A DNA stretch of 7,958 nt from DATNPH01 sp036703315 (GTDB lineage: Bacteria > Cyanobacteriota > Cyanobacteriia > Cyanobacteriales > Coleofasciculaceae), in contig DATNPH010000262.1 of assembly GCA_036703315.1 (NCBI GenBank), positions 1 through 7,958 on the forward strand, in the 5' to 3' direction. Positions 1 to 5,087 of the stretch are shown here, one piece after another. The notes beneath the pieces were generated by a model. It was not told the DNA's origin. It did not search any database and saw only the letters and a list, made by a program, of their open reading frames with translations. Within the stretch, counting starts at the first letter, position 1, and the number at the start of each line of letters is the position of its first letter. Made by a program: the position numbers and the translations under genes.

Positions 1-2
1 AT

Positions 3-140
3 TACTATTCTCGTGAATGTGCGACAAGTAGTTTAGATGCCTCCGTCCCTCCGGCATCCTCGCCTTCCTCCCCCACCTGCGCGTTGTGGGCTGAACGCCC
101 ACTCGCTTCGAGGTGGGGGAATCCTGGCGAATCTAGTTGA
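3..140 (+). pseudogene. C-terminal end of a probable TnpB-like IS200/IS605 protein, entering from the left edge
   Basis: An open frame of 45 codons enters from the left edge and ends at TGA 138-140. Its tail is rich in Ser, Pro and Ala and ends RWGNPGESS, and it runs through a large nested hairpin. Translation through the structured right end is common for TnpB genes of IS200/IS605-type elements, where the 3' end of the gene overlaps the guide-RNA scaffold. No catalytic or zinc-finger part of TnpB lies inside the window, so the identity rests on the hairpin, the composition and the position where a cupin gene is cut off. The frame overlaps the end of that cupin frame by 8 bases on the opposite strand. 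It could instead be a chance open frame over a hairpin. Confidence 0.35.
70..119. repeat. Nested hairpin, probable end of an IS200/IS605-type element
   Basis: A perfect 9-bp outer stem (CCCCCACCT at 70-78 with AGGTGGGGG at 111-119) encloses a perfect 6-bp inner stem (GTGGGC at 86-91 with GCCCAC at 97-102) and a 5-base loop, TGAAC. A second hairpin, GATGCC 36-41 with GGCATC 53-58, lies just to the left. Subterminal imperfect hairpins of this kind mark the ends of IS200/IS605 elements and form the scaffold of TnpB-associated RNA. It has no T-run, so a plain terminator is less likely. The hairpin is seen directly; its assignment to an IS is inference. Confidence 0.5.
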
Positions 141-471
141 ATGGGTTACGAAGATGGTGGGGTTGTTGAGGTAGCCCAAATCCCATAAAGTCTCCTGGTT
201 CAACTTCGTATTCCCTATCTCCGATTTCCGCAATCCCTCGACCTGACAAGATGTAAACCCATTCTTCTTCATTCTGGTGAGCGTGGTAAATGAAAGATTC
301 CTTGCCCGGTGGTACACGAGCGATCGTCACACCAATGCGTTTAAGACCGACAGCACGCCCAAGAAACCGTAAATAGATTTCTGAATTGGGATTGAGCGGA
401 TGATGAAACTCAAACGCATCCATTGCATTAATGTCGGATGCTTTCAGCAGAGAATGTTGTTCGCCAGTCAC
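133..471 (-). CDS. Small cupin-domain protein, probably truncated at its C-terminus
   Basis: Single-domain cupin (beta-barrel metal-binding protein) of 112 residues. Motif 1 gives the metal ligands H63, H65 and E69 or E70 in HAHQNEEEW. Motif 2 runs from G93 to N109, with the histidine pair at 105-106 followed by LRNP. The start is GTG at 471, chosen because AGGAG lies nine bases upstream; the next in-frame ATG, at codon 17, would remove the conserved N-terminal extension. Members of this group usually continue for tens of residues after the LRNP segment with further strands. Here the frame stops three residues later at TAG 133-135, where the hairpin-bearing, IS-like sequence begins. The product may therefore lack part of the barrel. 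The substrate is unknown. It lies downstream of the quinone reductase gene on the same strand. Confidence 0.8.
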   Translation of the reverse strand: MTGEQHSLLKASDINAMDAFEFHHPLNPNSEIYLRFLGRAVGLKRIGVTIARVPPGKESFIYHAHQNEEEWVYILSGRGIAEIGDREYEVEPGDFMGFGLPQQPHHLRNPFN

Positions 472-580
472 GTTGATGTTCTCCTATCAAGTTGGCAAAG
501 GGTCTGAACACCACAATAGAACCTAAACCGCTCCGCAGACACCCTTCACCCATTACCCTACCGAAACCTCAAATTCAATC

Positions 581-608
581 TTGAACAATGAGAGATGTCA
601 TTGTTCAA
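581..608. repeat. Perfect 11-bp inverted repeat, terminator or operator
   Basis: TTGAACAATGA (581-591) and TCATTGTTCAA (598-608) are exact inverted copies around the 6-base spacer GAGATG. The site lies 68 bases after the end of the mdaB-type gene and 110 bases before the cupin start, both on the minus strand. It is AT-rich and has no U-run after the stem on either strand, so it would be a weak intrinsic terminator. A dimeric repressor or activator site for the cupin gene is equally possible. Confidence 0.5.
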
Positions 609-675
609 TTACTCGTTGCTCCTGCTTTGAGTCACAGTTGCTTTGGAAGCAATTGGGTTGGCTGCTCACCGACAA

Positions 676-1266
676 TCACAGAGCGTATTTAGCCAAATGC
701 GCCTTAAGACGCTCGATGTCATGCTCAATGACACCTTGCTTCATTACGTCGTGACAAGAGAAAGAAGGAAGGATTTCTACGCCACAGAACTTGTAATTTG
801 CGGTGTTGAACATGAAAAAATCGTCCACCGATTTGCTCGGAAACAGGAACTGCCTCTCGTCGTTGAAGGCTTCAGCAGGGGCGTTCCAAGTCAGATAGAG
901 CATATATTTTTTGCCTTGCATTAGGCCGCCCGTCCCGTACTGTTTTGTGGGGTCGCTGCGTGTCCGACCGTCATTTGCTACCATCTTCTGCTGAAGAAGT
1001 CCAGCAGTGAAAACTTCGTCTACGTACTTTTTATAAATCCAAGGATTTCCGAACCAGTAGACTGGTGACTGAGTGATGATGACATCAGCCAAAAGATGCT
1101 TTTCAACTTCTTCGTCAATGTCGTAGCCGTTTTTAATCTCTGTTAATCGGACTTCATGTCCGTTCCGTTCTAACTCTTCTCTAATGACTTTAGCTAGGAA
1201 GTCATTGAGTTTTCCTTCGGATATTCCGGCAACAGGCTGAGAAGCGTTGATGATGAGTGTTTTCAT
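676..1266 (-). CDS. mdaB: NAD(P)H quinone reductase, MdaB family
   Basis: A 196-residue flavodoxin-fold protein that closely follows Escherichia coli MdaB (about 193 residues) along its length. MdaB is a cytoplasmic FAD-dependent NADPH:quinone oxidoreductase. It makes two-electron reductions of quinones and so avoids semiquinone radicals. Recognisable blocks are the N-terminal LIINAS strand and turn, the segment at 66-89 (SPVYWFGNPWIYKKYVDEVF), and the segment at 100-130 with GRTRSDPTKQYGTGGL, QGKKYML and LTWNAP. These line FAD and the dimer interface in the family. Only a poor SD sequence is visible before the ATG at 1266. The gene lies downstream of transposase debris, so its original promoter context may be changed. 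The 3' side has a strong inverted repeat 68 bases after the stop. Identification is firm; the natural substrate is not known. Confidence 0.93.
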   Translation of the reverse strand: MKTLIINASQPVAGISEGKLNDFLAKVIREELERNGHEVRLTEIKNGYDIDEEVEKHLLADVIITQSPVYWFGNPWIYKKYVDEVFTAGLLQQKMVANDGRTRSDPTKQYGTGGLMQGKKYMLYLTWNAPAEAFNDERQFLFPSKSVDDFFMFNTANYKFCGVEILPSFSCHDVMKQGVIEHDIERLKAHLAKYAL

Positions 1267-1345
1267 GGTGGACGCTAAAGGAAAGTTTAGTCTAAAGCAA
1301 GTTTACTAGCATCGTTTCTCCTGTTAAGTCGCTCGTTGCATATTC

Positions 1346-1522
1346 TCACGACCTCGGCGGGTGATTCTTACTGAACTTCGGCATCCTCATCTCAAGGAAC
1401 TTCAGCGGGTTAATTTCATTGACTTCGACTCGTTCAATTTTGTCAATCAGATCGCAGGTGAGATCACCTTTGCACAGAACAATGCCATCGCAACCGAAAG
1501 TTTGAATTAGGTCAATGCATGT
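1346..1522 (-). pseudogene. Unidentified coding-like fragment, 58 codons
   Basis: A frame open from just after a TGA at 1523-1525 to TGA at 1346-1348. It has no good start codon or SD sequence, so it looks like the C-terminal piece of a longer protein. Its codons show a clear purine-first pattern (GAT, GGC, ATT, GTT, AAA, GGT, GAT and so on). This is much stronger than in the opposite strand, where a frame is also open. The peptide contains FGCDGIVLCKGDLTCDLIDK and ends near MRMPKFSKN. I do not recognise the family. It follows the IstB remnant and precedes mdaB, so it could be passenger DNA of the insertion or a casualty of it. Confidence 0.35.
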
Positions 1523-1735
1523 TCAGTGACCTCCGGTTGCAATTGACTGGTTAGCTTTCGCATCGACTCGCCTTTGAGGACTAAACGCAGTGCATCATGA
1601 ACAATGCGGTCGGGAATCGCATCAGCAAGAGTGGGGTCTTGAATCTGTTGATGCCATTGGGGGACTGGCAATTGGGTCGCAAACAAGCACGAGGCTTTGC
1701 GGTAACGTTCATCAAGCAAGTCGAGCATTCGGCCT
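1507..1735 (-). pseudogene. C-terminal remnant of IstB (IS21-family helper ATPase)
   Basis: The last 75 or so codons match the C-terminus of IstB-like ATP-binding proteins: LLDERYRKASCLFATQLPV, then WHQQIQDPTLADAI, then DRIVHDALRLVLKGESMRKL. In IS21 elements IstB is the AAA+ helper that works with the IstA transposase. The P-loop and Walker B parts, which would lie upstream, are absent. The frame upstream of about 1735 holds unrelated sequence, including a short GCGAAGCGGGGCGCTC palindromic filler of a type often scattered in cyanobacterial genomes. No IstA piece is visible, and the end of IS21 was not recognised. This is a dead fragment. Confidence 0.8.
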
Positions 1736-1782
1736 ACAGTCTTGTAGCGCTGTGCGCTAAGAGCGCCCCGCTTCGCTAACAT

Positions 1783-1951
1783 ATATGCTCGGCCACTTCC
1801 GTCGAAAAAAGGGACTTAAAGACAATTCGGCTAAGCTATAAACATTACGAGTTGTGAGTACAGCATCAGTCAACTCGAAGGTGGCGTCTTGAGCAAAGTT
1901 AAGTAACTCGTAAACTTGTTGGCGAAATTCTTGAAGTTGTTTATAGTTCAT
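1783..1951 (-). pseudogene. N-terminal remnant of a cyanobacterial DDE-type transposase
   Basis: Starting at ATG 1951, the peptide MNYKQLQEFRQQVYELL continues with a segment containing ATFELTDAVLTTRN and SLAELSLSPFFRRKWPS. This resembles the N-terminus of a large transposase group common in cyanobacteria (IS4/IS701-like). Only about 56 of the several hundred residues remain, and no catalytic Asp-Asp-Glu residue is included. Homology ends at about 1783, next to the filler and IstB remnant, so the junction is a chimera of two unrelated elements. The same frame is open upstream to 2020, but that part does not look like protein-coding sequence of this family. The family call is from memory of conserved motifs. 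Confidence 0.65.
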
Positions 1952-2149
1952 GCAGGGGAGAAATGAGCAATGTTGGTTAATTGTCATTTTCTCCCCTTTC
2001 CCATGACTGATACATGTCAAGTTGGATGCCCGTAATTAGTCTAGACACGTAGACCTGGGGATGGGGAGGCGCAAAGAGAGATTTTTCTTATGGGCAATCA
2101 TTTCGACTTGATATTAAGTCTGTGTCATTTTCTGTCAGTTTCATAGAGC

Positions 2150-2194
2150 TGAGTTAAGTTCACGATTACCACTCGCGAACTTAACTCATTTTTT
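2150..2194 (+). terminator. Strong hairpin with T-run, intrinsic-terminator-like on the plus strand
   Basis: TGAGTTAAGTTC (2150-2161) and GAACTTAACTCA (2177-2188) form a perfect 12-bp stem with a 15-base loop, followed directly by TTTTTT (2189-2194). In the plus direction this has the form of a Rho-independent terminator, though the stem is AT-rich. In the minus direction the T-run is replaced by A's before the stem, so it would not work as a classical terminator for the operon that ends here. No plus-strand gene was found to its left. The TGA of the small reductase stub lies in its right arm. The stretch 2021-2149 beside it holds only a short inverted repeat, GTCTA 2039-2043 with TAGAC 2050-2054, and no gene that I can support. 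Confidence 0.55.
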
Positions 2195-2287
2195 AGCCGT
2201 AATTACTGCTTCCCAGTTCCGCGCTCTTTGCTGTCGTAGTCTAAACTCCAGTTCTAAATTACTGTTTCCAAGTTTGCGTGTTTGCAT
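2186..2287 (-). pseudogene. N-terminal stub of an aldo/keto reductase
   Basis: ATG at 2287 is preceded by AAGGAG with an 8-base spacer, so the initiation site is intact. The first 12 residues, MQTRKLGNSNLE, are the standard opening of the AKR group that continues with a Gly-Leu-Gly-Cys-Met-Gly segment. After Glu12 the sequence no longer follows any AKR strand order and ends after 33 residues at TGA 2186-2188. An internal or 3' deletion that left the start is the simplest explanation. The tail, ELEFRLRQQRARNWEAVITAKK, may come from another frame or gene. The fragment is probably translated because its SD is good, but it cannot form an AKR barrel. Confidence 0.6.
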
Positions 2288-2301
2288 TTTGATTTCTCCT
2301 T

Positions 2302-2316
2302 CGAGGTTTCACCTCG
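2302..2316 (-). other. Short hairpin next to a Shine-Dalgarno sequence
   Basis: CGAGGT and ACCTCG pair around three bases, directly upstream of the AAGGAG that serves the reductase stub. On the transcript the stem ends one base before the SD, so it could mark an mRNA 5' end or processing site, or modulate initiation. It starts two bases after the stop codon of the alcohol dehydrogenase remnant, so it could also be a very short intergenic stabilising stem. Confidence 0.35.
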
Positions 2317-2317
2317 A

Positions 2318-2395
2318 TTATTCAGATTTAAGGGATGCCATATCGATCACGAAGCGGTACTTCACATCGGACTTGAGCAGGCGATCGCACTCAAT
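2318..2395 (-). pseudogene. C-terminal remnant of a YahK-type zinc alcohol dehydrogenase
   Basis: Between TAG 2396-2398 and TAA 2318-2320 the frame encodes 25 residues containing RLLKSDVKYRFVIDMASLKS. This matches the C-terminus of zinc-dependent medium-chain alcohol/aldehyde dehydrogenases of the YahK group, where the last strand reads much like ERMLRGDVKYRFVID. Everything upstream (zinc ligands, Rossmann fold) is gone, and the SDR stop at 2415 lies only 20 bases before the fragment. A deletion therefore removed over 90 percent of the gene between the SDR and this tail. It is not expected to be translated independently. Confidence 0.75.
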
Positions 2396-2414
2396 CTAAC
2401 CGCCAGCACTATCC

Positions 2415-3158
2415 TTACCAAGACTGCGTGGTTGGGCCAATCGTAAATTCGTTCACGTTTGTGTCTTCTGGCTGGTCAATCGCAAACGCCACAACATTGG
2501 CTACTCGATCGGGTGAGATGCCATATTGCTTATACAACGCTGTCATTTTTTCAGCCACATCTGGGTGGGTAATCTGACCTAACAACTCAGTGTTAATTGC
2601 AGCAGGGTAAATTGTCGCAGTACGAATGTTAGTCCCCTCTTGAGCAGACTCCATGCGTAAAACTTCCATGAAATCGCGTACAAACCATTTCGTCCCACCA
2701 TAGATCGCACCACCTGGATAAGCTTTTAATCCAGCAACCGATGAAGTAGTAATAACATGCCCAGACTTTTGGCTAACAAACGTTGGCAACACAGCAGCGA
2801 TACCATTTAGTACACCCTTGATATTGATATCAACCGTTTGATTCCATTCATCAGTTTTCAATGCCGAAAGTGGAGAATTTGGCATGATGCCAGCGTTCAA
2901 GAAAATAACATCGACGCCTCCAAATGTTTCCTTGGCAAGCTTGACGATCTCAGCGTTATCAGATGGGTTAACCACATCCATCACTTGATAGACTGCTTGT
3001 CCGCCAGCTCTTTGAATTTGATCAACCAGTTGTCTCAATTGGTGTTCACGTCGTGCGCCCAATACAACTTTCGCGCCTTTGCTAGCAAGCAATTTCGCAG
3101 TTGCTTCACCAATCCCGGATGATGCGCCGGTAATAATCACAACTTTATCTTGAATCAT
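2415..3158 (-). CDS. Classical short-chain dehydrogenase/reductase
   Basis: 247-residue cytoplasmic SDR of normal family length. The Rossmann nucleotide motif TGASSGIG is at 10-17. R36 and R37, after the second strand, suggest NADP(H) preference. D61-V62 and NAG at 88-90 follow. The catalytic set is N112, S140, Y153 and K157, the last two in YGGTK, with spacing as in active enzymes. The C-terminus VNEFTIGPTTQSW is typical of a group of small NADP-dependent alcohol/carbonyl reductases related to YdfG-like enzymes. ATG 3158 is preceded by AGAGGA about six bases upstream. It is the last intact gene of the minus-strand set, 119 bases after the other SDR; the gap holds a short stub. The substrate cannot be read from sequence. 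Confidence 0.93.
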   Translation of the reverse strand: MIQDKVVIITGASSGIGEATAKLLASKGAKVVLGARREHQLRQLVDQIQRAGGQAVYQVMDVVNPSDNAEIVKLAKETFGGVDVIFLNAGIMPNSPLSALKTDEWNQTVDINIKGVLNGIAAVLPTFVSQKSGHVITTSSVAGLKAYPGGAIYGGTKWFVRDFMEVLRMESAQEGTNIRTATIYPAAINTELLGQITHPDVAEKMTALYKQYGISPDRVANVVAFAIDQPEDTNVNEFTIGPTTQSW

Positions 3159-3212
3159 CTCATTCCTCTTTTTGTTAAGTAACTATTGAATTCCGCTTGA
3201 CAGGCTTGCAAA

Positions 3213-3278
3213 TCAGTGGACAAGGGCACGCTGAAAGTTCGATGGGGTATCAGCAAAAAGGTTCTTTTGCTCTGCCAT
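3213..3278 (-). pseudogene. Short stub frame overlapping the stop of the upstream SDR
   Basis: A frame of 21 codons starts at ATG 3278, whose A is shared with the TAA of the upstream SDR gene (TAATG), and ends at TGA 3213-3215. The peptide is MAEQKNLFADTPSNFQRALV plus a final His. Stop-start overlap is a usual sign of translational coupling. The peptide looks like the amphipathic opening of a longer soluble protein, vaguely like small cupins beginning with NLF and two or three residues before a proline. I cannot assign it. Given the recognisable stubs in other gaps, an eroded gene is likely; a real micro-peptide is the alternative. Confidence 0.4.
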
Positions 3279-4063
3279 TACTGCACCGTTTGTCCACCGT
3301 CAATGACCATGGCGTGCCCAACCATGAAGGCAGCCGCGTCCGAACACAGCCAAACAACTGCCGCAGCAATCTCCTCAGGCTTGCCCATCCGTCCAATCGG
3401 CTCCTCCGCAATCACCTGCGCTCGCCCTTCGTCCGTGCCGCCCGTGAAGCGACCCATCATGGGGGTGTCAATGTAGCCAGGACAAACGGCGTTGACGCGA
3501 ATGTTCTGTGCGGCGTAGTCGAGGGCTGCCGCCTTGGTGAGACCAATCACGCCATGTTTCGCGGCAGTGTATGCAGGACTGCCCTTAATACCGATGATTC
3601 CTGCCCCCGATGAGGTATTGACGATCGCACCGCCTCCCTGCTTAAGGATCAGCGGGATTTCGTGCTTCATACACAGGAAAACGCCGCGCAGGTTGATGTC
3701 GATGATCCGGTTCCACTCCTCTTCCTCGTATTCCGCAGTCGGAGCCGGATTCCTCGGCTCGATACCTGCATTGTTGAAGGCGAAATCCAGCCGCCCAAAA
3801 GCCTCAACGGTTTTGTCCAGAGCCGCCTTTACGTCTTCGCTTCGTGTCACGTCGCACTTAACGGCGATCGCCTGTCCGCCCTGGTCTTCGATCAGCTGTA
3901 CCGTTTCTTGATTGCCCTGTTCTGAAATGTCAGCAGCTACGACCTTAGCACCTTCACGGGCAAACGCCAGTGCCGCCTCGCGACCAATGCCGCTTGCTGC
4001 CCCGGTCACAAACGCAACTTTTCCTGTGAAGTTTCGATTCTCGTTCGTCGTCATTATCGTCAT
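3278..4063 (-). CDS. FabG-like short-chain dehydrogenase, probably NAD-dependent
   Basis: 261-residue classical SDR. TGAASGIG at 20-27 binds the dinucleotide. D45, at the end of the second strand (VVAADIS), favours NAD(H), unlike the neighbouring SDR, which has Arg there. NNAG is at 97-100. The catalytic set is N124, S152, Y165 and K169 (YTAAK). The PG motif at 195-196 and a C-terminal VIDGGQTV strand are as in the FabG and glucose-dehydrogenase-like groups. ATG 4063 is chosen because AAGGAG lies seven bases upstream; a second ATG at codon 4 is possible. Annotation by similarity would likely read 3-oxoacyl-ACP reductase, but the operon context points to a detoxifying alcohol or carbonyl oxidoreductase. 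Its base composition is more GC-rich at third positions than that of the next SDR. Confidence 0.94.
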   Translation of the reverse strand: MTIMTTNENRNFTGKVAFVTGAASGIGREAALAFAREGAKVVAADISEQGNQETVQLIEDQGGQAIAVKCDVTRSEDVKAALDKTVEAFGRLDFAFNNAGIEPRNPAPTAEYEEEEWNRIIDINLRGVFLCMKHEIPLILKQGGGAIVNTSSGAGIIGIKGSPAYTAAKHGVIGLTKAAALDYAAQNIRVNAVCPGYIDTPMMGRFTGGTDEGRAQVIAEEPIGRMGKPEEIAAAVVWLCSDAAAFMVGHAMVIDGGQTVQ

Positions 4064-4087
4064 TATTTGTCTCCTTCATTTTTTTAC

Positions 4088-4153
4088 CTAACAATCGCCT
4101 AACCCGCTGCTCACGCCCGTGACAACGGCTTTTCCTTTGGCGTTGTTGCTCAT
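4088..4153 (-). pseudogene. N-terminal stub of a third short-chain dehydrogenase
   Basis: From ATG 4153 (GGAG five bases upstream; another ATG at 4156 is too close to it) the frame encodes MSNNAKGKAVVTGVSSGLG, then Asp-Cys, and stops at TAG 4088-4090. The TGVSSGLG motif is the glycine-rich SDR cofactor loop in its proper place, about ten residues from the start. All the rest of an SDR of about 250 residues is missing. The stub ends 15 bases before the SD of the next SDR, so the downstream gene kept its own start signals. This is a clear deletion relic and not part of the downstream gene, which has its own complete N-terminus. Confidence 0.75.
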
Positions 4154-4195
4154 CATTTCTCCGTGTGAGCCAGATCAAACGGGAGCGCAGTGATT

Positions 4196-5047
4196 CTAAA
4201 TGTCAAGTTTTACGGTACTCAACCGTTTAACCATTTCCGGATCACGATGGTCGAAGAAGCTGGTAACCCTCGTGTCTAGCGAGATAATCGCATCCATATC
4301 TTTAGGGCTGAGTTCAAAATCGAAAATGTTGAAGTTCTCAACAATCCTTTCCTGTCGAACGGATTTTGGAATCACAACGACTCCTCGTTGGGTCAGCCAG
4401 CGCAGAATCACTTGAGCAACAGTTTTCTTGTATTTCTCAGCGATCGCAAGCAGCAGTTCATTTTTGAAAATGTTGTTCTTGCCTTCAGCAAACGGTCCCC
4501 AGGATTCAATCTGCACCTTGTTTTCCTGTAAAAACTTCTGGGTTTCAATTTACTGATTGAAAGGATGGGTTTCGATCTGATTGACCGCAGGAATCACTTC
4601 GTTATGAACCAGCAGATCCATTAATCGATCGGGTTGAAAATTGCTGACACCAATGGCTCTAATCTTGCCTTCTCGATACAGTTCTTCCATCGCTCGCCAA
4701 GAGCCATAGACATCGCCATAGGGCTGATGAATCAGATAGAGATCCAGATAATCTAAGTGCAATCTTTTGAGCGATCGCTCAAACGCCTTCTTTGTGTTTT
4801 CGTAGCCAGTATCCTGAATCCAAAGTTTGGTGGTGACAAAGATCTCTTCCCTTGGTACACCACTTTTTTGAATGGCTGTGCCAACAGCTTCTTCGTTTTG
4901 ATAAGCAGCGGCGGTATCAATCAAACGATAGCCCGCACGGATGGCTTCATATACGCTTCTTTCACACTCTTCGAGGTCAGCGATCTGAAAAACACCGAAT
5001 CCTAAAATGGGCATCTCAACGCCATTATTCAGTACAACCTTTTGCAT
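4196..5047 (-). pseudogene. Aldo/keto reductase (AKR5/DkgA-like) interrupted by one in-frame stop
   Basis: Read as 284 codons, this is a complete NADPH-dependent aldo/keto reductase except for TAA at codon 166 (4550-4552). The tetrad D44, Y49, K74 and H107 is present, with GVSNF at 133-137. After the stop the same frame resumes with IETQKFLQENKVQIESWGPF, and the NADP motif IPKSVRQERIVEN follows. Homologues usually have two Gln residues here, so a CAA to TAA change explains the break. ATG 5047 is used because AGGAG lies eight bases upstream; the frame is open further but without a start signal. As read, the product would be a 165-residue piece lacking the cofactor end of the barrel. Related enzymes reduce 2,5-diketogluconate, glyoxal and methylglyoxal. 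The mutation looks recent, or it is a base-call error. Confidence 0.88.
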
Positions 5048-5087
5048 TGTTTGAACTCCTGTCTTTGAATTAAAGGTCAGAATCTGC

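Noticed and set aside
1292..1312. Six-codon frame (MLVNLL) after AGGAG, upstream of mdaB
   Set aside because: Too short to support as a stub or leader peptide; the SD may be a chance purine run.
2059..2120. Short plus-strand frame starting MGRRKERFF before the 2150 hairpin
   Set aside because: Sixteen codons, no clear ribosome site and no family; not supportable as the gene served by the hairpin.
3252..3271. AGCAAAA/TTTTGCT hairpin just after the FabG-like gene
   Set aside because: Only 7 bp, AT-rich, no U-run and inside the short coupled frame; unlikely to terminate transcription.
3197..3613. Long plus-strand open frames opposite the SDR, hydrolase and reductase genes
   Set aside because: They are antisense shadows of well-recognised genes, lack ribosome sites and have no family features.
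3954..4178. Minus-strand 74-codon frame rich in Arg, Asn and Asp
   Set aside because: It overlaps the start of the SDR and its SD sequence in another frame and has low-complexity composition; the SDR stub in this gap is the better reading.
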